Shown piece after piece: positions 14,249-21,327 of a stretch of DNA of 23,690 bases. Each line of letters starts with the position of its first letter. Positions within the stretch are counted from its first letter, which is position 1. Under the pieces are notes generated by a model that did not search any database, had not been told where the DNA came from, and saw only the letters and a program-made list of their open reading frames with translations. A program made the position numbers and the translations under genes. The DNA comes from a virus, in IMG/VR virus record IMGVR_UViG_3300021964_000544, positions 1 to 23,690 of that record, one strand, 5' to 3'.

Positions 14249-14636
14249 TATATGTAATATTAAAGTCTAAAATAAAATGCACCAACCCAAAACCATCTGC
14301 AAAGTCTTCTTCTTGATCTATTTGGTTAAGTAGTTTCGTACCTTGAACCACTACACTTCCAAACGTTCCAACTTTATCGGATAATGCCGTTTTGATGGCA
14401 TCTGATAAAATAAAAGCATTGTTGTAATCGTTTTCAAAAACGTTTACTTGCACCCTTGATTGGTAGCTGGTAAAACCAGACTTTGAATTGTAAGGTACAT
14501 TGCTTATTGTTTGGTAAGTAATGCAAGGAAAGGCAGTCTTATCAGGCACTCGTAATGGATAAATTCGATTCGCAACTATATCAGTAACTGCACTTGCAGA
14601 TGATAATAAATTGTATATTGCTTTTCCTTGCTTCAC
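14241..14636 (-). CDS. Tail terminator / tail completion protein (DUF3168-like)
   Basis: The 131-residue product matches the DUF3168 (gp17/gpU-type) tail terminator family: IYNLLSSASAVTDIVANRIY near the start, PCITYQTIS, then YQSRVQVNVFENDYNNAFIL and a C-terminal beta strand (VHFILDFNITYNE). Such proteins cap the tail tube after it reaches full length. The start codon is GTG 14636, immediately after the stop of the second chaperone frame. The position is odd: in lambda- and HK97-type phages this gene normally precedes the major tail protein, while here it lies between the chaperones and the tape measure. Confidence 0.78.
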   Translation of the reverse strand: MKQGKAIYNLLSSASAVTDIVANRIYPLRVPDKTAFPCITYQTISNVPYNSKSGFTSYQSRVQVNVFENDYNNAFILSDAIKTALSDKVGTFGSVVVQGTKLLNQIDQEEDFADGFGLVHFILDFNITYNE

Positions 14637-14918
14637 TTAATTCAATGTTAGTTTTTCAAATTTGTCTTTGTTTGCCTTAATCCATTCCAGCGTTCCTTGA
14701 GTTTTTTTATCCCAATACAACGGCCACAATTTCTTTGGGCTTATGTTCTTTTTTGTGTGTGGCGAAACTGAGAAATAAGCCAATGTTCTGGCAATTTCAT
14801 AAATCTCCTTTGTCCTTTCTGTTTCAGCTTTGCGCTTGCCTTCAATTGCTAAAGTCAAATACTCTGGACTACTTTCCTCGTATTCTTTTTGTCGCAAACC
14901 TAATTCCCCAAAGGCCAC
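14637..14918 (-). CDS. Tail assembly chaperone, -1 frameshift extension (T-like part)
   Basis: The frame codes for 93 residues from a nominal GTG at 14918 (ELGLRQKEYEESSPEYLTLA and on), but the frame has no stop as far back as 14966 and lies in the -1 register of the upstream chaperone. It is therefore most likely expressed only as the C-terminal part of a fused protein made by -1 frameshifting at 14966-14972. The fusion would run from 15307 to 14637 and have about 223 residues. The pattern YEESSPEYLTLAIEGKRKAE followed by a basic helical end resembles the second chaperone frame of other siphoviruses (lambda gpGT type), which holds the tape measure during tail assembly. Confidence 0.72.
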   Translation of the reverse strand: MAFGELGLRQKEYEESSPEYLTLAIEGKRKAETERTKEIYEIARTLAYFSVSPHTKKNISPKKLWPLYWDKKTQGTLEWIKANKDKFEKLTLN

Positions 14919-14942
14919 AGTTTTAAGTAGTTTAAAGGTTGT

Positions 14943-14972
14943 GGGGACTACTTTGCCCCCTTCGCCTTTTTT
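14943..14972 (-). promoter_or_regulatory. Programmed -1 frameshift site with downstream hairpin
   Basis: The slippery heptamer A-AAA-AAG occupies 14972-14966, in the correct phase for codons GAA, AAA, AAG of the first chaperone. Five bases downstream, GGGGG (14960-14956) can pair with UCCCC (14947-14943), four G-C pairs and one G-U around an eight-base loop. The -1 frame is open from there into the second chaperone frame. Confidence 0.8.
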
Positions 14973-15307
14973 TCTACTTTTTCATCTGAGTTGTCAGTAA
15001 AAAACCCAAGCCAAGATTTTGTAAATACTTCGCTAAATGGGCTTAAATCTGCAAACTTTGTAACTTTTTGACCAAGTTTTTCAATTGATTCAAAAGGGCA
15101 ATCGATTTCGTTTTCAATGCTTGCACAAAGTAAACCATGATAAGCAATAATGCGACTGCTTTTAAGCAATGCAGTTATGTTGCCAGACATCATCTTTTGC
15201 CCCATTTCCTCAATATTGTCAACGCCCATATCTTCTGCTATCTTTTCAAATGATAACATATTATAGTGAACATCGTATTCTTGATCTAAAAATATAATCT
15301 TATCCAT
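14948..15307 (-). CDS. Tail assembly chaperone, zero-frame product (G-like)
   Basis: The 119-residue product (DKIIFLDQEYDVHYNMLSFE...) is encoded between the major tail protein and the tape measure, where siphoviruses carry the chaperone that coats the tape measure before tube assembly. It is mostly helical and ends in a Lys/Glu-rich tail (KVEKKAKGAK). The A-rich stretch in that tail contains a -1 slippery heptamer, so a minor share of ribosomes should make a longer G-T type fusion. Starts at ATG 15307, 11 bp after the tail protein stop. Confidence 0.75.
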   Translation of the reverse strand: MDKIIFLDQEYDVHYNMLSFEKIAEDMGVDNIEEMGQKMMSGNITALLKSSRIIAYHGLLCASIENEIDCPFESIEKLGQKVTKFADLSPFSEVFTKSWLGFFTDNSDEKVEKKAKGAK

Positions 15308-15318
15308 ATTTTCTTAAA

Positions 15319-15756
15319 TTATGCTGGTACTGCTGCCTGTGCTACTGCGCCAGTAATTGTAATATCTCCAGTAAAACTTGCTGCATCATTATCTGGTGCG
15401 CTTAAAGATAAACCACCTAATAACGCTGAACCAGTGTATTTTCTGTCTGCCGTTACATTTGTTGTAAAAACAACTGTTAAGTTAGTTCCAGCAACCATTG
15501 CATCGTATAATTCCTCAAAAGAATATTCCGTTGTACCTACTGATGCACTCTCCTCAAATCTTCCTTCAAATGATCCAGATGCACCAAAATGTCCGTACAT
15601 AAATTCTTTACTTCCAGCACTACTTTTGCTTGTTACTTCGATCAAATCTTTAGTAAACGAAATATCGTTGCTTACTAAGTTTGCAATCGGCTTTAGTGTT
15701 CCACTATCATCTACAAAAAGACGTAGTAGAGTTCCATTAATTGTTCCTGATGACAT
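15319..15756 (-). CDS. Major tail (tube) protein
   Basis: The 145-residue product matches the TP901-1-type major tail protein family: an N-terminal GTLLRLFVDDSGTLKPIANL, then SNDISFTKDLIEVTSKSSAG, then the loop-strand region GSFEGRFEESA, and the C-terminal DAASFTGDITITGAV. It forms the hexameric tube of the tail. Its 14-bp leader (15757-15770) is nearly pure A and T on the minus strand, A-rich ahead of the ATG, which is the form of efficient translation start in Flavobacteriia and suits a highly expressed protein. Confidence 0.88.
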   Translation of the reverse strand: MSSGTINGTLLRLFVDDSGTLKPIANLVSNDISFTKDLIEVTSKSSAGSKEFMYGHFGASGSFEGRFEESASVGTTEYSFEELYDAMVAGTNLTVVFTTNVTADRKYTGSALLGGLSLSAPDNDAASFTGDITITGAVAQAAVPA

Positions 15757-15770
15757 AATATTTTATTTTT

Positions 15771-16193
15771 TTATTTTTTTAATTTTTGAACTTCTGTTTT
15801 TATTCTTGCACCTATTTGTTTTTCCACTTGTTTAATATTAGAGTCTATTGCTGGCCTCATGAATGGTGTAGCAATAATCTGCCCTCTATAACTTCCATCT
15901 TTTGTATATCTGGGCTTTGTTCCATATTCAAAGAAATGTGCAAGATTTCCCTCTGGATATTTAGGTGCTATTAATACGTGCAAAGGATAATTGCCTCTTT
16001 CAATATGTTGTATGCTATTTGATACACTTGAACTTACTGATAAAATATTTGCTTTTGCATTATTTACAATCACATTGGTTTCTTCAGTTAGAATTTTTTT
16101 CACTCGCCCATCTTTTAAAGCATTTAAAACTTTTTCTGATAGCTTATTAATACTATCCGTACCATTTAATTTGCTTTGATTCTTTTTGCTCAT
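15771..16193 (-). CDS. HK97 gp10-like neck / tail-completion protein
   Basis: The 140-residue product fits the HK97 gp10-like family: helical N-terminus (INKLSEKVLNALKDGRVKKI), a central helix ending NNAKANIL, then LAHFFEYGTKPRYTKDGSYR and the conserved end TPFMRPAIDSNIKQVEKQIG. Members act at the head-tail joining site or in tail completion. The ATG at 16193 overlaps the stop of the head-closure gene as ATGA. Confidence 0.85.
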   Translation of the reverse strand: MSKKNQSKLNGTDSINKLSEKVLNALKDGRVKKILTEETNVIVNNAKANILSVSSSVSNSIQHIERGNYPLHVLIAPKYPEGNLAHFFEYGTKPRYTKDGSYRGQIIATPFMRPAIDSNIKQVEKQIGARIKTEVQKLKK

Positions 16194-16510
16194 GATACCA
16201 ATTCAGTTTGAACTTCAATTAAATGCCTTCTTGTGATTTCTCGTATTCCCTTAATCACATAATTCTGGCCCTCATAAACGATTCTCATTGATTCGTTTAT
16301 TTGTGTGGAATAACGCATTGTCCATTTTACTGGGTAAGTGCTTTCTACTTTATCAGCAGCAACGCTTTCTGAACTAAGGCTTGTTTCCATCCTGGCCCAC
16401 ATTTGAGTCGTTAAAGTTGTCCAAGTTATTGCACCACTTGCTCCAAAACTATCTGTTGTAACAGTTGGATATTGAATACTTACGAGTCTATCTAATCGTC
16501 CAGCGTTCAT
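16190..16510 (-). CDS. Head closure / head-tail adaptor protein (SPP1 gp16 family)
   Basis: Read from ATG 16510, the product has 106 residues starting MNAGRLDRLVSIQYPTVTTD, exactly how head-tail adaptor proteins begin. The family layout continues with WARMETSLSSESVAADKVES, YPVKWTMRYSTQINESMRIV, and GQNYVIKGIREITRRHLIEV. It closes the connector and prevents DNA leakage. An ATG at 16534 is in frame but lies in the previous gene and breaks the family alignment, so 16510 is chosen; this leaves two bases after the upstream stop. Confidence 0.87.
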   Translation of the reverse strand: MNAGRLDRLVSIQYPTVTTDSFGASGAITWTTLTTQMWARMETSLSSESVAADKVESTYPVKWTMRYSTQINESMRIVYEGQNYVIKGIREITRRHLIEVQTELVS

Positions 16511-16512
16511 AA

Positions 16513-17061
16513 TTAAGTAAATGCCCTCAAACAATAGTTAAATGCAATCGCAGAAACACCTCTTGGAATGTAATGCAATTTGACTGGCAATTGATCGCCA
16601 CGCTGCTCATATAAATCTGCAACAATCAGTTTTAAACAAACTTGCAAATCTTTAGGAAACAATGCAGCCGTATATCCAGCCTCAATTGTCACTTTGTATT
16701 TATAGCCGTATTCATTAATGTCGTATGTGCCATCGTAATCTATCTTTACTTGATAGCCATTAATATCATGGTTAAAATCTGTTATTTCGGTATAATCTCC
16801 ACCTGGATGCTGTTCATGATGATAAAATAAATGAGGAATATTATTTGCTTGTGCTAAAAATTCCAAGTCATTGCAAAATCGGTTGTATTCAGTTGCTTGA
16901 ACGTAATACCCTAAATGGTTTGACAAAATAGATGCAGCAGCAGTAATCATTGTGGTAATTTCTGTATCACTATCTGTGCCAGTTACACGCAAATGCTCTT
17001 TGGCTTCTGCTAAACTTAGCAAATCCGTTGCAGGTATCTGGGTATCTATCTCTTGCCTCAT
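16513..17061 (-). CDS. Head-tail connector (gp6-like) protein
   Basis: The 182-residue product shows the gp6-like connector pattern: LLSLAEAKEHLRVTGTDSDT, followed by a helix ITTMITAAASILSNHLGYYV, and late DLQVCLKLIVADLYEQRGDQ. It forms the ring below the portal. A central insertion (FLAQANNIPHLFYHHEQHPG) is longer than in minimal members. ATG 17061 follows the upstream stop directly. Confidence 0.85.
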   Translation of the reverse strand: MRQEIDTQIPATDLLSLAEAKEHLRVTGTDSDTEITTMITAAASILSNHLGYYVQATEYNRFCNDLEFLAQANNIPHLFYHHEQHPGGDYTEITDFNHDINGYQVKIDYDGTYDINEYGYKYKVTIEAGYTAALFPKDLQVCLKLIVADLYEQRGDQLPVKLHYIPRGVSAIAFNYCLRAFT

Positions 17062-17250
17062 TTACTTTTTCTTTTTTGAAATTACTTTTTTAACTGGCTT
17101 TTTAGCAACTACCTTTTCAGTTGGTACTTCCTCAGCTACACCAGCAGCAATCAATTCCTTTGCAAGCACTAAATTTAATTCAGCCGTTTGCCCTATTGAA
17201 TAAGCAAGGTTGTAAATACCAGTTGGACTTTTTAAAAATATAACTTTCAT
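17062..17250 (-). CDS. Small phage head-region protein of unknown function
   Basis: The 62-residue product begins KVIFLKSPTGIYNLAYSIGQ and then AKELIAAGVAEEV, a pattern common in small genes between capsid and connector genes of HK97-type phages. The last 17 residues are very Lys-rich (KKPVKKVISKKKK), a possible DNA- or capsid-interaction tail. Function unknown. A likely terminator separates it from the capsid gene. Confidence 0.62.
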   Translation of the reverse strand: MKVIFLKSPTGIYNLAYSIGQTAELNLVLAKELIAAGVAEEVPTEKVVAKKPVKKVISKKKK

Positions 17251-17256
17251 TCACCC

Positions 17257-17288
17257 AAAAACCCCGCACAAAAATCAATTTGGCGAGG
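17257..17288 (-). terminator. Rho-independent-like terminator after the major capsid gene
   Basis: On the minus strand CCUCGC (17288-17283) pairs with GCGGGG (17267-17262) through six pairs including one U-G, followed by UUUUU (17261-17257). The loop is 15 bases. It lies 24 bp after the capsid stop. It may be partial, raising capsid mRNA over downstream genes. Confidence 0.5.
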
Positions 17289-17311
17289 CAATGGGATATG
17301 AATAAGACTAA

Positions 17312-18625
17312 TTATGCGGTCAATGCGTCTTTCATAGCTGCGAATGACTTTGCTCTTTTTACTGCGATATCACAGAAAAGTTCAGTGTGCATTCTAACTC
17401 TTGATTTTCCAGCTTGTGTATATGGATCTGGCAAGATAAATACACCACCAAATTGTCCAACAACTAAGTCAGCAAAGTTACCGAATACAATTGCGTTAGC
17501 ATCACTGCTTGTTCCTTTAGTAAGGTTGCTTGGTACGTTAGAAGAAGTCATGGCATTATATCCATTCATTGTTTCTCCATCCCAAATGTAACCAGAAACA
17601 CCACTTGCTTTCAAAGTTTGCTTCAATGCTCCTTTGATTCCAGCAGTAGTTAAGTAACCTAAATTACCTTCAAGTGCATCGTCAATGTTTACTTCACTTT
17701 CAAGATCAACTATATTTCCCCAAGTTGGTACTGCTCCGTTTGTTCCACCTACTACATCTCCAATACCAGCAGTATTCAAAATACCAGTTGGTTGGCCACC
17801 AGTTCCACTTCCGTTGATAGCAGCAGCATCTAAAGTGCTATTTACTGCAACGATGAATTGGTTGTTTACGTAGTTTTGAATATCAAAAGATGCTTGGCGC
17901 AATAAGGTTCTACTCAAGTCAGCATATCCAGCCATTCTTTTTGGCGTTAATAATACCTCGGCAAATGTTTTGCTTGTTTCAGCAGAATCATCATTTTCTC
18001 CTTCCCAAGTCATAGAAAATAAGTTTGTGTCTTTTGGAAGAGATAAATCTCCAACAAGGTTAGGAAGAACAGTTGCTCCCATTCGGCTTACTATCGGTGC
18101 TGGTGCAAATGGCTCGATTAAATCGCCTTTGTCCGTTTGAATAGTGTAACCACCTTCGCTATCAGTTCCAGCACTTTGTGCACGATTGAACTTTGCGTTC
18201 ATGTTTTGCATTACGATGGTAGGAATACCAAAACCACCAGACTCAGATGATAAACCACTTGCTCGTAGTTCTTTTTCTGCTTCTTGGTGCATTTCTTTTT
18301 CAAATCCTTCAAGTTTACCAGAAATGGCTTGGTTCATGAATCGGATCATTGAGAAATTTTTCTCAATTTCTTTAGACTCATTTTTTGATGTACTTACAGA
18401 ACCAATTGATGCTGAACGTACTGCTTCTTCTTTGTTCTCTTCGTCCATTGTTTCCAATGCACCAATTTCCTTTTTGAATGCAGCAAGTGCAGTTTCAATA
18501 GCCTCAACTAAAGCAATCTCTTGCTCAGTCATTGCTCTGTTTTCAGTTTCCAGAGTTGTGTGCAATGCTTTCAACTCAGCTTTTTTGTCTGCGCATAGTT
18601 CACGCAATTCTTTTAAACGTTTCAT
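17312..18625 (-). CDS. HK97-fold major capsid protein with N-terminal delta domain
   Basis: The 437-residue product has a coiled-coil scaffold-like N-terminus (about residues 1-115: LKELRELCADKKAELKALHT and EIALVEAIETALAAFKKEIG) followed by the HK97 capsid fold (from about residue 150, SEGGYTIQTDKGDLIEPFAP, then LPKDTNLFSMTWEGENDDSA, and near the end GQFGGVFILPDPYTQAGKSR). The neighbouring S78 protease should remove the delta domain during maturation. The start overlaps the protease stop as TAATG, and a terminator-like hairpin follows the gene. Confidence 0.93.
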   Translation of the reverse strand: MKRLKELRELCADKKAELKALHTTLETENRAMTEQEIALVEAIETALAAFKKEIGALETMDEENKEEAVRSASIGSVSTSKNESKEIEKNFSMIRFMNQAISGKLEGFEKEMHQEAEKELRASGLSSESGGFGIPTIVMQNMNAKFNRAQSAGTDSEGGYTIQTDKGDLIEPFAPAPIVSRMGATVLPNLVGDLSLPKDTNLFSMTWEGENDDSAETSKTFAEVLLTPKRMAGYADLSRTLLRQASFDIQNYVNNQFIVAVNSTLDAAAINGSGTGGQPTGILNTAGIGDVVGGTNGAVPTWGNIVDLESEVNIDDALEGNLGYLTTAGIKGALKQTLKASGVSGYIWDGETMNGYNAMTSSNVPSNLTKGTSSDANAIVFGNFADLVVGQFGGVFILPDPYTQAGKSRVRMHTELFCDIAVKRAKSFAAMKDALTA

Positions 18626-19278
18626 TATTTATTTAGTATGTATTTTATTTTTAAAATGTCTTGATCACGTTGTGGTGCATCATCCTTTATTTGTTCAGCT
18701 TGCACAACTTCTTTTTCTTTTTCTTCGCCTTCCACTATCATTTCAGTAGTTTCGCTATTCTCACGAACTGTTGCTCTGTGGTCTGCTGGCACGCTTACAA
18801 AACTTACCTCAAATGGTTGCCAGCTTGTTGCAACGTATCTTTTTACATCGTCAACTGTTCCGGAGTACATTGAACGCATCACGTTATATCCAACAGAAAT
18901 ATTTGTGATTATTCCGTCTTTAATATCTTCCCAGTAATCTTGAACGGCTGCTCTTTTTGAAAATCTGATTCGGCAATAAGCTTTTCCATCTTCAATTCGT
19001 ACTGAATCCTCAACAACTTTGCCTAAAATGGCATCAAGCCCACCTTGTGAATTATGCGAGTTTAGTAATGGTGCGCCAGAGTTAAGTCTGGTTTCATCCA
19101 TTGCGCCTTCTTCTAAAGACAAAGATTCTAAAATTCTCCCTTCGCCAAATTTATACATTGGCACATCTGCATCACTTGCAAAGCAAACTTCACATTCACG
19201 TTTTTCTTCATCAATAGATGCTGCATAAACTGCTGCTCTTTTATAAAATGGTTGTACTTTTATTTTATTGTTCTCCAT
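18625..19278 (-). CDS. Prohead maturation protease (peptidase S78 family)
   Basis: The 217-residue product carries the S78 signatures: catalytic His H75 in LLNSHNSQ, preceded by an acidic helix and LNSGAP, and catalytic Ser S128 in NISVGY, with RIRFSKRAAV and the WEDIKDGII stretch between. The later WQPFEVSFVSVPAD is also typical. The enzyme digests scaffold domains of the capsid protein in the prohead. The Glu-rich C-terminal tail (EGEEKEKEVVQ) may be a self-cleaved linker. It overlaps the portal gene by 14 bp and the capsid gene by one base. Confidence 0.92.
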   Translation of the reverse strand: MENNKIKVQPFYKRAAVYAASIDEEKRECEVCFASDADVPMYKFGEGRILESLSLEEGAMDETRLNSGAPLLNSHNSQGGLDAILGKVVEDSVRIEDGKAYCRIRFSKRAAVQDYWEDIKDGIITNISVGYNVMRSMYSGTVDDVKRYVATSWQPFEVSFVSVPADHRATVRENSETTEMIVEGEEKEKEVVQAEQIKDDAPQRDQDILKIKYILNK

Positions 19279-20470
19279 TGTTTTCCCCTTCTGGATTGTT
19301 ATTCATGTTTGACTTGTTTAAATTATTTATTTTTGCGTTTATCCATTCCTCAATTTGGTCTGCTGGAATGTTAGCTGCATTTATAAACCTTTTATCTCCA
19401 CCCTCATATCCATCTAAATCTTCTAAGTGCCTTGCTTCATTCGGACTCATTATGCCGTTATTGATTGCAGATGTAAAAATTTCCATTCTTTCCTTTGCGC
19501 TTGCCCTTAGTAATGAATTAAAATTGTGCTTGTAATACTGGTAAGCTTTTTCCTTTTCGGTTAATAACTTTCTGTCGTATTCTTGCTCATATTGAGTTGC
19601 TCTTGGCAATAAAGTCTGCTTGTGCAAGTTTATAGCATCTTGCTCTACTGTTGCTTTGCTTGAACTTGACTCTCTAACTACTAAACTTGGAGGAACGTTG
19701 AACATCAATGCGATGTCGTGTTCGCTGGCATTAATACTATCCAAATAACCAGCTTCATCAGGTGTAAGACTCATTGATTGAACATCTACGCCATTTGGAA
19801 CAGTTACTGTTGTTTTTTCGTTATTTAATACTTTCTCAATGCTTTCTTGAACAGCTTTTGCTTGGTCAGCATTCCAACCTTCGCCACCTTTTAAAAAGTA
19901 TTTCTTTGCTCCAGTTTTAAAGGTATTATCTAAGGCATTGTAAGCCCTCATGTTTAATTGCAACGCTTTTGCATGGGCTTTGATTGGGTTAATCCCGTTA
20001 AAGTAATTATCCACGCACAAGCCTTTAAAATGAAGTATGTCTAAGTAATGAACTACCCTTGGCAAGCCATTTAAGACATCATCTGCGTTTAAGGTGTAGT
20101 AAAGTTCGCCATTTGTTATTTTTTGCTCATAACTTGCCGTAATTGGAAGCAATTTGTTTGGTGTTCCGTTGGCATCCCTAAAAATATATGCTAAAGCATT
20201 ACCTTGATATGCTGCCATGACTGCCATATACTTGCGAAACTCATAACCAGTTTGAAATGGGTTTGGATCATTTATAACGGAATCAGGAATTTGTTGCCTT
20301 TTATCGCCAATCTTTTCGTATTTCTTTAATGACATTTGTGCGATGCCATCTCCAATGATTGTAAGGCATTTATTTACTGCCGTAATCCGTAAAGCAGTTG
20401 TATTGTTTACGCTTGCCTCCCCACTATCAATTCCCAAAGTATCCATAAGCCATTTGGCTGGATCACGCAA
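19265..20470 (-). CDS. Portal protein (HK97 type)
   Basis: From TTG 20470 the product has 401 residues. It has the portal core: DPAKWLMDTLGI, then VNNTTALRITAVNKCLTIIG, DGIAQMSLKKYE, a central LLPITASYEQKI block, ALMFNVPPSLV, and late GIMSPNEARHLEDLDG. The dodecameric ring is the DNA channel of the head. The start is uncertain: the frame stays open upstream to 20560 and encodes 30 more residues of portal-like, basic character (NLIQKYKQRIFPTQPESQVR) without any ATG, GTG or TTG, so an unusual ATT start near 20554 is possible. Confidence 0.9.
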   Translation of the reverse strand: MRDPAKWLMDTLGIDSGEASVNNTTALRITAVNKCLTIIGDGIAQMSLKKYEKIGDKRQQIPDSVINDPNPFQTGYEFRKYMAVMAAYQGNALAYIFRDANGTPNKLLPITASYEQKITNGELYYTLNADDVLNGLPRVVHYLDILHFKGLCVDNYFNGINPIKAHAKALQLNMRAYNALDNTFKTGAKKYFLKGGEGWNADQAKAVQESIEKVLNNEKTTVTVPNGVDVQSMSLTPDEAGYLDSINASEHDIALMFNVPPSLVVRESSSSKATVEQDAINLHKQTLLPRATQYEQEYDRKLLTEKEKAYQYYKHNFNSLLRASAKERMEIFTSAINNGIMSPNEARHLEDLDGYEGGDKRFINAANIPADQIEEWINAKINNLNKSNMNNNPEGENNGEQ

Positions 20471-20562
20471 ATCCGTATTAATTACATTTCTTACTTGGCT
20501 CTCTGGCTGAGTAGGAAATATTCTTTGCTTGTATTTCTGTATTAAGTTGATAATGCAAAATT

Positions 20563-20690
20563 ATTACACTTGCAAATAAAATAAGTGCAACAATGTTACC
20601 TTTTAAATTTAAGAACCTTTGTAAGTCAATAAAAACGCTAAAATATTAAAGTAATTTTTTAATCTACGCAACTAAGCATAGCCTTAGCCT
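20563..20690. other. AT-rich non-coding gap upstream of portal
   Basis: No reading frame with coding character was seen on either strand. A short imperfect hairpin (arms CTAAG and CTTAG near 20672-20687, plus-strand reading) follows the ribbon-helix-helix gene but has no T-run. No exact TAnnTTTG box was found for the portal gene on the minus strand. Confidence 0.5.
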
Positions 20691-20816
20691 TTATTTCCCA
20701 ATAGCATTTTTAAGAATAAAAACTATTTGTTTGTTTACGCTTCTGTCATTTTCAGATGCTAACCGGACTATTTTATTAAATAACTCGGTTGGTATTTCAA
20801 TTAATTTCTTTTTCAT
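20691..20816 (-). CDS. Ribbon-helix-helix (Arc-like) DNA-binding protein, 41 residues
   Basis: An open frame from ATG 20816 to TAA 20691 encodes 41 residues: MKKKLIEIPTELFNKIVRLA, then SENDRSVNKQIVFILKNAIG and a final Lys. This is a complete ribbon-helix-helix domain: beta strand KLIEIP, helix A from Thr10 to about Ala20, turn END, helix B starting SVNKQIVF. Such proteins dimerise and bind short palindromes through the strand. It starts one base after the stop of the 67-residue gene, so the two form an operon. The palindrome over that operon's promoter (21059-21084) is a natural candidate operator, implying autoregulation. Confidence 0.78.
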   Translation of the reverse strand: MKKKLIEIPTELFNKIVRLASENDRSVNKQIVFILKNAIGK

Positions 20817-20817
20817 A

Positions 20818-21021
20818 TTAGTAAACTTTAGATATGTTCAATCCCAATTCTAACATATTGTCTATTCTAAATAATGAAATAGAATCAAACTCATTTTCAG
20901 CGTTTAATTCTTGAAATCCATATTTTTTGTTAGTTGTTACACTTATATAAGTGTAAACACTTGAATCATTACCTATTTTAAATTTGTTGCCTTTTTTAAA
21001 ATTTAAACCTTGTATCTTCAT
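20818..21021 (-). CDS. Protein of unknown function paired with a ribbon-helix-helix gene
   Basis: The 67-residue product (KIQGLNFKKGNKFKIGNDSS...) looks like a small all-beta domain: repeated strand segments NKFKIG, VYTYISVTT, KYGFQELN, DSISLFRID. No family recognised. It is followed after one base by the ribbon-helix-helix gene and preceded by a promoter with a palindrome. The arrangement resembles a two-gene regulatory or toxin-antitoxin-like unit, but no toxin fold is visible and the order (unknown gene first) is not decisive. Confidence 0.55.
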   Translation of the reverse strand: MKIQGLNFKKGNKFKIGNDSSVYTYISVTTNKKYGFQELNAENEFDSISLFRIDNMLELGLNISKVY

Positions 21022-21047
21022 TTTTTTCTTATAGTGTTTTACTATTA

Positions 21048-21077
21048 CAAATATAACAATATATATTGTAAATACAA
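21048..21077 (-). promoter_or_regulatory. Bacteroidota-type promoter: TTG (-33) and TATATTTG (-7), 19-bp spacing
   Basis: On the minus strand TTG (21077-21075) and TATATTTG (21055-21048) are separated by 19 bases, matching the Bacteroidota sigma-factor consensus TTG-N19/20-TAnnTTTG. ATG 21021 lies 26 bases downstream of the -7 box. It is the most complete promoter seen in the window. Confidence 0.68.
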
Positions 21078-21084
21078 TATATAT
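21059..21084. promoter_or_regulatory. Perfect 12-bp inverted repeat, candidate operator
   Basis: ATATATATTGTA (21059-21070) and TACAATATATAT (21073-21084) are perfect inverted copies with a two-base AA spacer. The repeat covers the -33 TTG and part of the promoter spacer, so a bound dimer pair would block RNA polymerase. The most likely ligand is the ribbon-helix-helix protein encoded in the same operon. Confidence 0.62.
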
Positions 21085-21093
21085 ATATAAATT

Positions 21094-21327
21094 TTACAAA
21101 TATTTTTTTTGCTTTAGGCTTCGCCTTATTGTTTGCCTAAAACTTTGGTAACTGGAGTATTTACGTTCAAAATATTGAATTTGATATATTTCTTCAAGTG
21201 CCTCATAACATTGCTCATAAGTTTTGTAGTGCTTGCTTGCTTTGTAGAATACTTCGGCAAAACCTGACTTAGATGCCATTAGCCTCAAATCCCTTTCATT
21301 TAATATTAGTACACTTGCATAAATCAT
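21094..21327 (-). CDS. Small basic protein of unknown function between terminase and regulator module
   Basis: The 77-residue product is helical and basic (ERDLRLMASKSGFAEVFYKA, then YEQCYEALEEIYQIQYFERK, ending RRSLKQKKYL). No family recognised. The start overlaps the terminase stop as TAATG, so it is translated with the terminase. A packaging accessory role is inferred only from this. Confidence 0.55.
   Translation of the reverse strand: MIYASVLILNERDLRLMASKSGFAEVFYKASKHYKTYEQCYEALEEIYQIQYFERKYSSYQSFRQTIRRSLKQKKYL

Noticed and set aside
15434-15835. 133-residue plus-strand frame over major tail protein and its leader
   Set aside because: Antisense shadow ending in a Phe/Leu run produced by the A-rich leader of the tail protein gene.
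18186-18749. 187-residue plus-strand frame over capsid and protease genes
   Set aside because: Antisense to the capsid delta domain and protease tail; Ser/Phe-rich composition reflects reversed Lys/Glu codons.
20007-20015. DnaA-box-like TTATCCACG
   Set aside because: A single 8/9 match inside the portal gene with no cluster nearby; does not support an origin here.
20672-20687. Hairpin after the ribbon-helix-helix gene as a terminator
   Set aside because: Only five firm pairs (CTAAG/CTTAG) and no T-run after it.
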